Origin: Bacteroidota bacterium
GTDB lineage: Bacteria > Bacteroidota > Bacteroidia > Flavobacteriales > Flavobacteriaceae
Length of the DNA: 33,528 nucleotides
Direction: 5' to 3'
NCBI GenBank assembly: GCA_003045935.1
Contig: PZPI01000004.1
Span: 1-33,528, forward strand
Shown here in pieces: positions 8,208-17,624 of this stretch. The notes beneath the pieces were generated by a model. That model had not been told where the DNA came from. It saw only the letters and a program-made list of their open reading frames with translations, and made no database searches. How positions within the stretch are numbered: the stretch's first letter is position 1; the number at the start of each line of letters is the position of its first letter. Both the position numbers and the translations under genes were made by a program.

Positions 8208-9725
8208 ATGATGCTGCCTCTATTTAATTCTGTTGCCTCTTGGCTGCTTAAGAAAAGATTTCATCAGATACAGCTATTTATTAAGTATCCGGGAGAGGTT
8301 CAATTCGAAGTCTTACAGAAACTACTCGAAACCGCTTCAAACACTGAAGTGGGAAAAAGCTATGATTTTAGTAGTATTCGCACTTACGAAGATTTTGCTT
8401 CTAGAGTTCCTATTGTCAGTTACGAGGATATAGCGCATCAGATTCAAAGAACACGAGAGGGAGAACAAAATGTTTTTTGGCCTAGCCCAATTAAATGGTT
8501 TGCTAAAAGTAGTGGCACTACTAATGCTAAGAGTAAATTCATTCCAGTAAGTCAAGAGGCACTAGATGACTGTCACTACAAAAGCGGTAAAGATTTGTTA
8601 TCGCTTTATTTGAATAATAATGAGAACTCTAAACTCTTCACAGGTAAAAGCTTAAGGTTAGGAGGGAGCAAAGAGTTGTATAAGGATAAAGGCTCTTATT
8701 TCGGAGATCTATCGGCTATTCTTATTGATAACCTGCCAAAGTGGGCGGAGTATAGCAGCACACCCAGTAATAGAATATCCTTATTGCCTGATTGGGAGAC
8801 AAAGATCGCAGCAATTATTTCTGAGAGCACCAAGGCGAACGTCACCTCACTTGCCGGGGTACCTTCATGGATGCTTGTTTTACTCAATGAAATTAATGCC
8901 TATTCGGGTACTGAACATTTATTTGAAATCTGGGAGAATCTAGAGGTTTATTTTCACGGAGGTGTGAGTTTTACACCCTACCGTGCTCAATATGAACGAT
9001 TGCTTCCAAAAAGTAATTTCAAATACTATGAGATTTACAATGCCTCTGAAGGGTTCTTCGCTATTCAAGATCGAAATTACCAGAATGATCTACTGCTCAT
9101 GCTTGATTATGGGATTTTTTACGAATTTATCCCATTAGATACTCTTGGTAGTTTTAGTGAAAAGGCGGTGCCAATCTGGGAAGTAAAGTTAGGGGTGAAT
9201 TATGCCATGGTCATCACTACTAACGCTGGTTTATGGCGCTATGTCATTGGTGATACCGTTCGATTTACTTCTGTCGATCCATATCGAATTAAAATTACGG
9301 GTAGAACCAAGCACTTCATTAATGTGTTTGGTGAGGAGCTAATGGTTGAAAATGCAGAGCAAGGTCTACGAACGGCATGCGAGCAAACCGGTGCGAGTAT
9401 TAGCGATTATACGGTTGCACCTATCTTCATGTCAGAAAAAATAAAAGGGGCACATCAGTGGCTTATCGAATTCAATAGAGCGCCTTCTGACTATGTTCAA
9501 TTCATGCAGGTATTAGACGAGGCTTTGCAGCATCTAAATTCTGATTATGAGGCAAAGCGTTTAAAGGATATTACACTAAGAGCACCCGAACTAGTTGTTG
9601 CGAAGTCGAAGCTGTTTTATCAGTGGTTAGATGGGCAGAACAAAGTGGGTGGTCAGCACAAGATACCTCGATTATCAAATAGTAGAACCTATATAGAGGA
9701 GTTATTGGTTCTCAATAAGCAATAG
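8208..9725 (+). CDS. GH3 family protein (acyl-adenylate/amide synthetase-like)
   Basis: WFAKSSGTTNAKSKFIPVS ATP motif; YNASEGFFAIQ; YVIGDTVRFTSVDPYRIKITGRTKHFINVFGEELM. The ORF opens at TTG 8178, but ATG 8208/8211 is more likely. Confidence 0.9.
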   Translation: MMLPLFNSVASWLLKKRFHQIQLFIKYPGEVQFEVLQKLLETASNTEVGKSYDFSSIRTYEDFASRVPIVSYEDIAHQIQRTREGEQNVFWPSPIKWFAKSSGTTNAKSKFIPVSQEALDDCHYKSGKDLLSLYLNNNENSKLFTGKSLRLGGSKELYKDKGSYFGDLSAILIDNLPKWAEYSSTPSNRISLLPDWETKIAAIISESTKANVTSLAGVPSWMLVLLNEINAYSGTEHLFEIWENLEVYFHGGVSFTPYRAQYERLLPKSNFKYYEIYNASEGFFAIQDRNYQNDLLLMLDYGIFYEFIPLDTLGSFSEKAVPIWEVKLGVNYAMVITTNAGLWRYVIGDTVRFTSVDPYRIKITGRTKHFINVFGEELMVENAEQGLRTACEQTGASISDYTVAPIFMSEKIKGAHQWLIEFNRAPSDYVQFMQVLDEALQHLNSDYEAKRLKDITLRAPELVVAKSKLFYQWLDGQNKVGGQHKIPRLSNSRTYIEELLVLNKQ

Positions 9726-9739
9726 CTTGAAAAATTGAT

Positions 9740-10984
9740 TTAAGAAGCAGCTTTTAGATTTCCTAAAGCAACTGCAGAGGCTCGTGAGAGTTTCTCTTGA
9801 ACGTAGGTTTTATCTACTTTAAGCTCCTTGATTGAATCTTCTGAAGGCAGTTCATACATAGCATCAGTAAGCACCGCTTCACACAAGCTTCTGAGACCTC
9901 TAGCCCCTAGATCGTGTTCTAAGGCTTTATCTACTAAAAGCTCTAAAGCGTCGGGAGTTACTTCTAGAGTAATATTATCGATCGCAAATAACTTTTGATA
10001 TTGCTTGATAATAGCATTTTTGGGTTCAGTGAGTATCGAAAGTAAACTGGTCTTATCTAATGGATTCATATGAGAAAGTACAGGGAGTCTACCAATGATT
10101 TCAGGAATTAGCCCGAAGCTTTTAATGTCTTTTGGGCTTACATATTGAAGTAGATTTTCTTTGTCGATTTGGCCACTTTCCATTGAGCTGCTATAACCCA
10201 CAGCTTGTCTATTCAGGCGTTTAGAGATGTGTCTTTCGATACCGTCAAATGCACCTCCGGCAATGAATAAAATATTTGAAGTGTCCACCTCTATAAATTT
10301 CTGATCGGGATGTTTTCGACCTCCTTTAGGCGGAACGTTAACGGTAGTACCTTCAAGTAGTTTAAGTAATCCTTGTTGCACTCCTTCTCCAGAAACATCT
10401 CGAGTAATTGATGGGTTATCACTTTTTCTAGCAATCTTATCAATCTCATCAATAAAAACAATACCTCTTTGAGCACGCTCAAGATCATAGTCTGCAGCCT
10501 GTAGTAGCCTAGTGAGAATGCTCTCCACGTCTTCTCCTACATATCCAGCTTCAGTGAGTACGGTGGCATCAACAATGGCTAAAGGAACTTCAAGCATTTT
10601 AGCTATAGTCTTTGCAACCAAAGTTTTACCCGTACCTGTTTGCCCTACGATAAGGATATTACTTTTTTGAATTTCAACCTCGTTGTCGTCGTTGTTTTGC
10701 AACAAGCGCTTGTAGTGGTTGTATACTGCTACTGCTAATACCTTCTTGGTTTTATCCTGTCCAATTACATAGGTGTCTAAAAAGGCCTTAATTTCTTTAG
10801 GCTTTTTTAACGCTAGTGATTCAGATAGTTCTGCGTTTTTATTTCCTTTTCGCTCCTCGGCGATGATGTGATAAGCCTGTTCAATACAAGCATCACAAAT
10901 ATGAGCATCAATTCCTGCAATAAGAATTTCGGTTTCTTCTTTCTTTCTTCCGCAGAAAGAGCACTGTAGGGATTTATCACTCAT
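9740..10984 (-). CDS. clpX: ClpX, ATP-dependent Clp protease ATP-binding subunit
   Basis: N-term Cys zinc finger [10 protein letters not shown]...[61 protein letters not shown]. Confidence 0.98.
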   Translation of the reverse strand: MSDKSLQCSFCGRKKEETEILIAGIDAHICDACIEQAYHIIAEERKGNKNAELSESLALKKPKEIKAFLDTYVIGQDKTKKVLAVAVYNHYKRLLQNNDDNEVEIQKSNILIVGQTGTGKTLVAKTIAKMLEVPLAIVDATVLTEAGYVGEDVESILTRLLQAADYDLERAQRGIVFIDEIDKIARKSDNPSITRDVSGEGVQQGLLKLLEGTTVNVPPKGGRKHPDQKFIEVDTSNILFIAGGAFDGIERHISKRLNRQAVGYSSSMESGQIDKENLLQYVSPKDIKSFGLIPEIIGRLPVLSHMNPLDKTSLLSILTEPKNAIIKQYQKLFAIDNITLEVTPDALELLVDKALEHDLGARGLRSLCEAVLTDAMYELPSEDSIKELKVDKTYVQEKLSRASAVALGNLKAAS

Positions 10985-10993
10985 GATAAGTTC

Positions 10994-11668
10994 TTAAGAA
11001 CGAACTAAGATTTCGTCAATCATTCCGTATTCTTTCGCTGCTTCAGCTCTCATCCAGTAATCACGATCTGAATCTTCGTAAACCTTATCAAAAGGTTGTT
11101 TGCTATGCTTAGCAATGATTTCGTAGAGTTCGTCTTTTAACTTGAGGATTTCTCTTGCGGTGATTTCAATATCTGAAGCTTGACCTTGAGCACCTCCGAG
11201 TGGCTGATGTATCATCACTCTTGAGTGTTGTAATCCACTTCTCTTTCCTTCGGCGCCAGCACATAGCAGTACCGCAGCCATTGAAGCAGCAATACCTGTA
11301 CAAATCGTTGCGACATCGGGTCTTATAAATTGCATAGTATCGTAAATGCCTAAACCAGCGTATACACTACCTCCAGGTGAGTTGATATAAATCTGAATGT
11401 CTTTACTAGCGTCTGTACTCTCTAAAAATAAAAGCTGTGCCTGAACAATATTTGCCACCTGATCATTGATTCCCGTACCTAAAAAGATGATGCGGTCCAT
11501 CATCAGTCTAGAAAACACATCAAAAATGGCAATATTCATTTGCCGCTCTTCAATGATGTTAGGAGTAAGACCAACAGGAGACATACTAGATACTATCTGA
11601 TCGTAATACAACGAGCTAATACCTTGATCTTTTATCGCAAATTTTTTGAATTCTTTACCGTAGTCCAT
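10994..11668 (-). CDS. clpP: ClpP, ATP-dependent Clp protease proteolytic subunit
   Basis: INSPGGSVYAGLGIYDTMQFI, CTGIAASMAAVLL, RVMIHQPLGGAQGQASDIEI. Confidence 0.98.
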   Translation of the reverse strand: MDYGKEFKKFAIKDQGISSLYYDQIVSSMSPVGLTPNIIEERQMNIAIFDVFSRLMMDRIIFLGTGINDQVANIVQAQLLFLESTDASKDIQIYINSPGGSVYAGLGIYDTMQFIRPDVATICTGIAASMAAVLLCAGAEGKRSGLQHSRVMIHQPLGGAQGQASDIEITAREILKLKDELYEIIAKHSKQPFDKVYEDSDRDYWMRAEAAKEYGMIDEILVRS

Positions 11669-11703
11669 AGCTGTTAACTGCTTTAACTTTAAAGATACTC
11701 TAA

Positions 11704-13026
11704 TTAGGCGTATGCTTCTTTGATGAAGTCTTCAAAGCTGATTGCTTTCTCTTTTACTTTTCCTTCTTTCTTGAAAAGGTCTAAAAGTTTCTCATTCATT
11801 ACCTGGGTAGATAGTCGACGAACCTCTTCTTGATTTTGCATGATAGAGGCAGTGATTTGATCTACTTCTTGATCACTAGGATTCATTCTTCCGAATTGAG
11901 CCATTTGACTGCGAATGTAGCTGCCAGCATAGTCTTTCAATTCATCAAATGAAACTTGGAGGTTGTGAGTTTTGATAAGCTCGGCCTCAATCAATTGGTA
12001 ACGAATCCCTTTTTCTGAACGCGCGTATTCTGCTTTTGCTTCATCTTCGGTAAGCTCTTTCTCACCTCCGAACTGAATCCAACGTGTTAAAAATTCATCG
12101 GGTAGATCAAATTTTGTTTCGGCAATGATCGCTTCAGTAATGTCGTTCATGAACTTCTGATCGGCTTGTTGAGCAAATTGCACTTCAGAGTCAGCTTTGA
12201 TCTTTTCCTTCATTACTTTGATAGAATCAACAGCGCCTTCTCCGAAAAGTTTATCAAAGAATGCTTGATCCATTGCAGCCGGCTCACGACGATTGATTTC
12301 GCTAATGGAGAACTCAACTTCAATAGCTAGACCATCAGCCTCTTCATTAGAAATTCCTAGAACTCTTGATAGTTCAAAATCTTTTTCAAAGAGACCTTTC
12401 GTTTTAACCTTCACTGCTTCACCTACTTTTAGGCCGATAAATTTCTTTGCCGATGCTTTACTTTTGATTGTTTTAAGAGCGATGGTAGCAGTATTTTCAA
12501 TTTTCGGCTCCTCTGCAGTGATAAGACCGGTAACTTCATCGCCTTCTTCAACAGTGTCTTTTGAGTGAAGCGAACCGTATTGTTCTTGCAGACGAACTAC
12601 TTGCTCGTCAATACTTTTATCCGAAGCTGTGATTTTATAATTGGTGATCGCTTTTTTTGTTTTTAAGACAGGATTGATCTCAGGAGCCATCCCAATTTCA
12701 AAGTCGAATTGAAGCGTTTCTGCTTTCCAATCAAAATCCTCACGTTCTTTAGGAAGCGGGTTTCCTAATAGTGCCAGTTTTTCGTCTTCAATATACTTAC
12801 CGATTTCTGTTTGCAAGATTTTGTTGATTTCATCAACAAGTACTGCTTGGCCGTACTGCTTTTTAATCAGTCCTAGAGGCACCTGACCTTTTCTAAATCC
12901 TGGAATATTGGCAGTTTTACGGTAATTGCCAAGTACGGTATCCACCTTTTCTTGGTAATCAGAAGATTCTAGGCTAATGGTAATTAGCGCGTTTAGTGGA
13001 GCAAGCTCTTTTTTGCTGATCGTCAT
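11704..13026 (-). CDS. tig: Trigger factor
   Basis: YRKTANIPGFRKGQVPLGLIKKQYG N-terminal ribosome-binding signature; directly upstream of clpP-clpX. Confidence 0.95.
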   Translation of the reverse strand: MTISKKELAPLNALITISLESSDYQEKVDTVLGNYRKTANIPGFRKGQVPLGLIKKQYGQAVLVDEINKILQTEIGKYIEDEKLALLGNPLPKEREDFDWKAETLQFDFEIGMAPEINPVLKTKKAITNYKITASDKSIDEQVVRLQEQYGSLHSKDTVEEGDEVTGLITAEEPKIENTATIALKTIKSKASAKKFIGLKVGEAVKVKTKGLFEKDFELSRVLGISNEEADGLAIEVEFSISEINRREPAAMDQAFFDKLFGEGAVDSIKVMKEKIKADSEVQFAQQADQKFMNDITEAIIAETKFDLPDEFLTRWIQFGGEKELTEDEAKAEYARSEKGIRYQLIEAELIKTHNLQVSFDELKDYAGSYIRSQMAQFGRMNPSDQEVDQITASIMQNQEEVRRLSTQVMNEKLLDLFKKEGKVKEKAISFEDFIKEAYA

Positions 13027-13054
13027 AATAGATCCTTATTTTTAAAACGAGCCG

Positions 13055-13062
13055 CAAAATTA
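13055..13062 (-). promoter_or_regulatory. -7 element TAATTTTG upstream of tig
   Basis: Plus CAAAATTA is minus TAATTTTG, 29 nt before the tig start. Confidence 0.5.
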
Positions 13063-13079
13063 GTCTATTTTATGAGCGC

Positions 13080-13844
13080 TTACAAGTTTAAAAATTTCGC
13101 AACGGCCTCGCCAAAAACGTTAGGTTGTTCTGCATGTAGCCAGTGTCCAGCATTGGGTATAGATACAAGTTCAAAATTAGGGTATTGCCTTTGCAAGGTT
13201 ATGAGGTCTGTGTCTTCTACGTAGCTAGATTCAAGCCCTCGTATGAAGAGGGTAGGGGTGTGTATTTTAGGTTCTTCTGGAAGTGCTTTTCCAATTCGAT
13301 CAGGATGAGATCGAAACAGGCTGAGGTTGCATTTTACAGATAGAATACCCTCATTGTTTCGTTCTAAATTTTTCAATAGAAATTGCCTTAAACCGATCTC
13401 TGGAAATAAAGGCGTAAGAAATTCTTCAGCCTCTTTTCGACTTTGAAATTGTTGTTCATTTACCTCGCTCAGTGCTTCCAAGATTTCGGTGTGATGTGGT
13501 GGATAGGCTTTAGAAGCTATGTCTACTACAATAAGCCGATCAACTCGTTCTGGAAATTGTTGCGCTACGAATTGCGCTGTCTTTCCGCCCATTGAGTGAC
13601 CGAGAAGGTCAAATTTCTCAATCCCTTGATCATCGGTGTAATCGAGAACATCCTGACTCATGACTTCATAGCTAAACTCTTCGCTGTGAAAACTCTTACC
13701 ATGATTTCTGGCATCTAATAAATGCACTGATCGCTCTCTTTCAGCCCACTTTTTGGCAAAGGTTTTCCAATTGTCTCCACTACCTAGAAATCCGTGTAAG
13801 ATCAAAAGCGGTTTTCCTTCTCCAATAATATTCGAGTGTAGCAT
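13080..13844 (-). CDS. Alpha/beta hydrolase, YbfF-like esterase
   Basis: LLILHGFLGSGDNWKTFAKKWAER, LLDARNHGKSFHS, DLLGHSMGGKTAQ, NAGHWLHAEQP. Confidence 0.9.
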   Translation of the reverse strand: MLHSNIIGEGKPLLILHGFLGSGDNWKTFAKKWAERERSVHLLDARNHGKSFHSEEFSYEVMSQDVLDYTDDQGIEKFDLLGHSMGGKTAQFVAQQFPERVDRLIVVDIASKAYPPHHTEILEALSEVNEQQFQSRKEAEEFLTPLFPEIGLRQFLLKNLERNNEGILSVKCNLSLFRSHPDRIGKALPEEPKIHTPTLFIRGLESSYVEDTDLITLQRQYPNFELVSIPNAGHWLHAEQPNVFGEAVAKFLNL

Positions 13845-13849
13845 ACCAA

Positions 13850-14572
13850 CTAAGGGTTTTGTAATCGGTGTAGATATTGGTTAACTACATTATCTAATCC
13901 AAAGTAAATGGCCTCACAAATCAGTGCATGCCCGATAGAAACTTCTAAGAGATTGGGAATCGAATTTGCAAAAAACGCGATGTTCTTTAAAGACAAATCA
14001 TGTCCGGCATTAACTCCTAATCCTAACTGTTCGGCTCTTTTTGCAGTAGCAATGAAATCTTCAATGGCTTTTGTAGGGTTCGACGAATATTTAGAGGCGT
14101 AGGGTTCTGTATACAATTCGATTCGATCTGTTCCTGTTTTTGCAGCTGCCTCAACCATTTCAGGATTAGCATCAAGAAATATGGAGGTTCGTATTCCCTC
14201 CTTCTTAAAGGTAGTGATCACTTCAGTAAGAAATTCTGAATGCTTTTTGCAGTCCCAACCAGAGTCAGAGGTAATTGCATCAGGCGCATCGGGTACTAAG
14301 GTTACCTGTTCAGGTTTGACTTCAAGAACCAAATCAATAAAGGATTGAATAGGGTTGCCCTCAATGTTAAATTCGGTGTGCACCACGGGGCGTAATAGTC
14401 TAGCGTCTTCATATCGAATATGTCTTTCGTCTGGTCTCGGATGAATAGTTATTCCTTGACCGCCAAAATTCTGAATATCGGTAGCCGTTTTGATCAGATC
14501 TGGATTATTATGACCTCGAGCATTACGAATCGTAGCCCATTTATTGATGTTTACACTGAGTTTTGCAGGCAT
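13850..14572 (-). CDS. pdxJ: Pyridoxine 5'-phosphate synthase
   Basis: LSVNINKWATIRNARGHNNPD, GITIHPRPDERHIRYEDARLL, VNAGHDLSLKNI. Confidence 0.97.
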   Translation of the reverse strand: MPAKLSVNINKWATIRNARGHNNPDLIKTATDIQNFGGQGITIHPRPDERHIRYEDARLLRPVVHTEFNIEGNPIQSFIDLVLEVKPEQVTLVPDAPDAITSDSGWDCKKHSEFLTEVITTFKKEGIRTSIFLDANPEMVEAAAKTGTDRIELYTEPYASKYSSNPTKAIEDFIATAKRAEQLGLGVNAGHDLSLKNIAFFANSIPNLLEVSIGHALICEAIYFGLDNVVNQYLHRLQNP

Positions 14573-14593
14573 GAGTAATTCTATTTAAGTGTA

Positions 14594-14601
14594 CAAAAAT
14601 A
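14594..14601 (-). promoter_or_regulatory. -7 element TATTTTTG upstream of pdxJ
   Basis: Plus CAAAAATA is minus TATTTTTG, about 21 nt before the pdxJ start. Confidence 0.45.
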
Positions 14602-14621
14602 GACAATTAAGACCCCTTTGA

Positions 14622-15320
14622 ATGTCTCAAATATCCGTAATTTGCAATATGAATTTCTCTCAGGTAGCATTTCAGGAACTATTGAATCAATGTATTCCTA
14701 TCTTTCGTATCGATGATCGAGTCGAGGAAGTCAAAGAATTCTTTGAGGATGGTCGGTTCTCTCATGTAGCCATTTATGATGATCAGCGCTTTTTAGGTAA
14801 TTTGTCTTCATACGCCTTATATCCTCTTGAGAATGAGGAATCACTTTATTCTTTAATCGATGAACTTCAGTCTTTTTGGGTAGGTGAGACTACTCATTGG
14901 GTGAGTGTTTTTGATCAATTATTGAAATCAGGTGCTGATTTAATTCCTGTTCTAGACAACTCAGGACTTCATAAAGGGTATTATTTGCTTGAAGATATCG
15001 AAGGAATGTTTGGTCAAAGCACGTTCGTCCAAGAGGCGGGAGAGGTTTTGATTATAAGTAGTAATCCCACAAACTTTTCGGTAAGTACGATAGTGCAAGT
15101 CATTGAAATGAATCAAGGCCAAGTGGGGGGGCTTCTTATGACTACTTCAAACGAATTAGTCAAGGAGGTTGCGGTAAAAGTTAATTCTGAAAATTTCACT
15201 CAAATCCTCAGTGAACTTCGACGTTACGATTACCACATCGATTACAGTCCTGTAAAAGATTTGTATTTTGAGCAATTAAAAGAGCGATCTGATTACCTAA
15301 CCAATTATTTAGACCTATGA
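14622..15320 (+). CDS. CBS-domain-like protein
   Basis: IPIFRIDDRVEEVKEFFEDGRFSHVAIYDDQRFLGNLS and DLIPVLDNSGLHKGYYLLEDI are CBS-like; adjacent to nadK with ATGA overlap. Confidence 0.75.
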   Translation: MSQISVICNMNFSQVAFQELLNQCIPIFRIDDRVEEVKEFFEDGRFSHVAIYDDQRFLGNLSSYALYPLENEESLYSLIDELQSFWVGETTHWVSVFDQLLKSGADLIPVLDNSGLHKGYYLLEDIEGMFGQSTFVQEAGEVLIISSNPTNFSVSTIVQVIEMNQGQVGGLLMTTSNELVKEVAVKVNSENFTQILSELRRYDYHIDYSPVKDLYFEQLKERSDYLTNYLDL

Positions 15321-16216
15321 GTAATGAGGGGGTAAAAATTGCCTTGTATAGCTTGCAACTTAACAAGACTGATTTGGTTTTTTTAGCCGATTTAGTAGTA
15401 GAATTGGAGCGAATAGGCTACACTTTAAGTGTTGAGGCAGAATTTGCAAATTCACTTGCTGCCCATCTTCCTAATACGCATTTCACCGTTTTTAAATCAG
15501 CAGCCGAACTGAAGAAAATGAAAGCGGATTTGATGTTAAGTATTGGTGGGGATGGTACCATGCTTCGTGCCGCTACTTTCATTGGAGATTCTGAACTCCC
15601 TCTTATTGGTGTGAATTTAGGAAGACTTGGATTTTTAGCGACACTTCAGCGTGAAAATGTAGTTGAAGCTTTAGAGCGATTCTCTTCTGGTAATTACCGA
15701 GTCGAGGCACGCAGTTTATTGCAAGCGCAACTTAAGGGAGAAAGCGGTGCTTTTGGAAAGATTGATTATGCTTTAAATGAGGTTGCGGTAAGCCGAAAGG
15801 ACACGACAAGTATGATCACTATTGAAACCTGGCTGGATGGAGTCTACCTTACTACTTATTGGGCTGATGGTTTGTTAATTGCTACGCCAACAGGCTCTAC
15901 TGGTTATTCGCTTAGTTGCGGCGGACCCGTAGTTTCGCCAAATTCGTCATCTTTAGTCATTACTCCGGTAGCACCACATCATTTAAATGCAAGACCCCTC
16001 ATTATTGAAGATTGTACTGAAATTAGATTGAAGGTTGATTCTCGGGAACCACAACATTTGGTTTCTCTAGACTCTAGAATTAGTACTGTGGATAATGGAC
16101 AAGAATTGTGTATTCGAAAAGCTCCATTTGTCTTAAAATTGGTTGTTTTTGAAGAGGATCATTTTTTTCAAACACTTAGAGAAAAGCTCCTTTGGGGAGA
16201 GGATAAAAGAAATTGA
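15317..16216 (+). CDS. nadK: NAD kinase
   Basis: LMLSIGGDGTMLRAATFIGDSELPLIGVNLGRLGFLA; NEVAVSR; ADGLLIATPTGSTGYSLSCGGPVV. Confidence 0.97.
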   Translation: MSNEGVKIALYSLQLNKTDLVFLADLVVELERIGYTLSVEAEFANSLAAHLPNTHFTVFKSAAELKKMKADLMLSIGGDGTMLRAATFIGDSELPLIGVNLGRLGFLATLQRENVVEALERFSSGNYRVEARSLLQAQLKGESGAFGKIDYALNEVAVSRKDTTSMITIETWLDGVYLTTYWADGLLIATPTGSTGYSLSCGGPVVSPNSSSLVITPVAPHHLNARPLIIEDCTEIRLKVDSREPQHLVSLDSRISTVDNGQELCIRKAPFVLKLVVFEEDHFFQTLREKLLWGEDKRN

Positions 16217-16218
16217 TT

Positions 16219-16863
16219 ATGAATTGGAGATTAAAGATTGTCCTAACCGCTGTTTTTAGCTTAGTTGTTACTAGCACACAAGCCCAAGATTTAGGAGCCC
16301 TTGAAATTGGAACTTCTCTGCATGGAGTGATCGCTGTGGGCGATACACCCATAGATAATTATAATCCGAAAACCTCTATAGCTTTAGTGGCAAAGTATAA
16401 TTTACCCTATCGATTGGCGATTAGAGCAAGTTTCGCACCAACTTATAACTATACCGATCAGATTTCTGACACTCCAGTTTGGGACATTTACAAATCAACT
16501 CGTGCCAGTCTTGGACTAGAATATCATTTTAGTGATTTCAATGTATACGATGGAAGGAGACAATTTACTACTTATGCAATGTTAGGAGGAACTTATCAGT
16601 TCGGAAATTTCAAGCTTACAAGAAACTGGGATCTTATTTCGAAGGCACGATTAGGTGCAATGGGAGGATTTGGTGCTAAATTTAGAGCCTTCCCAATGCT
16701 AGTTGTTTCGGCTGAAATTGCTGCCGGATACCTATTCTCGGATGACTATGATCGACTTCCAGAACCAGCAACTAGCTTAACTACTTATTATGATCGCTCG
16801 GGGAACGACTGGTATCTGTTTCCTAATTTAACAATAACCTATACCTTTGCCCCCAAATTTTAG
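16219..16863 (+). CDS. PorG/DUF6089-like outer-membrane beta-barrel protein
   Basis: Signal peptide MNWRLKIVLTAVFSLVVTSTQAQ, YNPKTSIALVAKYNLPYRLAIRASF, LGLEYHFSDFN, Phe C-terminus; position between nadK and uppS. ATG at 16219, ORF track opens at TTG. Confidence 0.65.
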   Translation: MNWRLKIVLTAVFSLVVTSTQAQDLGALEIGTSLHGVIAVGDTPIDNYNPKTSIALVAKYNLPYRLAIRASFAPTYNYTDQISDTPVWDIYKSTRASLGLEYHFSDFNVYDGRRQFTTYAMLGGTYQFGNFKLTRNWDLISKARLGAMGGFGAKFRAFPMLVVSAEIAAGYLFSDDYDRLPEPATSLTTYYDRSGNDWYLFPNLTITYTFAPKF

Positions 16864-16877
16864 CCGACCCGATTAAA

Positions 16878-17624
16878 ATGATTAAAAATAAAACCGAGCA
16901 ATTAGGCCCGAAACACCTTGCTATCATCATGGATGGTAACGGTCGTTGGGCTAAAGCGAAAGGAATGCCACGGGCGTTTGGGCATGAATCTGGTTTTAAA
17001 TCGGTTCGAGTTATCGTAGAAGCCTGTGCTAAGCGAGGAATTGATTTTTTAACCTTATACGCCTTCTCAACAGAGAATTGGTTAAGACCAAAACAGGAGG
17101 TTGATATCCTCATGCGTATTCTACTAAAAGCATTGAAGTCTGAACTGGCAACGATGCAGGAAAATAATATTCGCCTCATAACCATTGGTAATCTAGATCG
17201 ATTACCCGAGTCAATCGCTGAGGTACTTTTGAGTGTAGTTGCGCAGACAGCTTCAAATACAGGGATGACTTTAACCCTAGCACTAAGTTATGGTGGCCGT
17301 GAAGAGATCACTGCTGCTACCCGTGTAATCGCTGAAAAAGTTAAAAATGGCTTAATTCGACCTGAAGATGTCGATGAGTCAATGTTAAATGAGCATCTTT
17401 ACACCGCAAATTGTCCACCTGTCGACTTATTGATCAGAACTAGTGGAGAAAGACGCCTAAGTAATTTTCTTTTATGGCAAATGGCTTATGCTGAATTATA
17501 TTTTACCGAAACCCATTGGCCAGATTTCACCGAAGCCCATTTGGAGAAGGCCTTAGTTGATTATAAACAAAGAGAACGAAGATTTGGAAAGACTAGTGAG
17601 CAGCTTGAAAAGGCTACAAAATAA
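16878..17624 (+). CDS. uppS: Isoprenyl transferase (undecaprenyl diphosphate synthase)
   Basis: KHLAIIMDGNGRWAKAKGMPRAFGHESG; LTLYAFSTENWLRP; DLLIRTSGERRLSNFLLWQMAYAELYF. Confidence 0.97.
   Translation: MIKNKTEQLGPKHLAIIMDGNGRWAKAKGMPRAFGHESGFKSVRVIVEACAKRGIDFLTLYAFSTENWLRPKQEVDILMRILLKALKSELATMQENNIRLITIGNLDRLPESIAEVLLSVVAQTASNTGMTLTLALSYGGREEITAATRVIAEKVKNGLIRPEDVDESMLNEHLYTANCPPVDLLIRTSGERRLSNFLLWQMAYAELYFTETHWPDFTEAHLEKALVDYKQRERRFGKTSEQLEKATK

Noticed and set aside
17557-17595. bamA start at TTG 17557 as given in the ORF track
   Set aside because: Would add a charged extension before the signal peptide; GTG 17596 gives a normal signal sequence.
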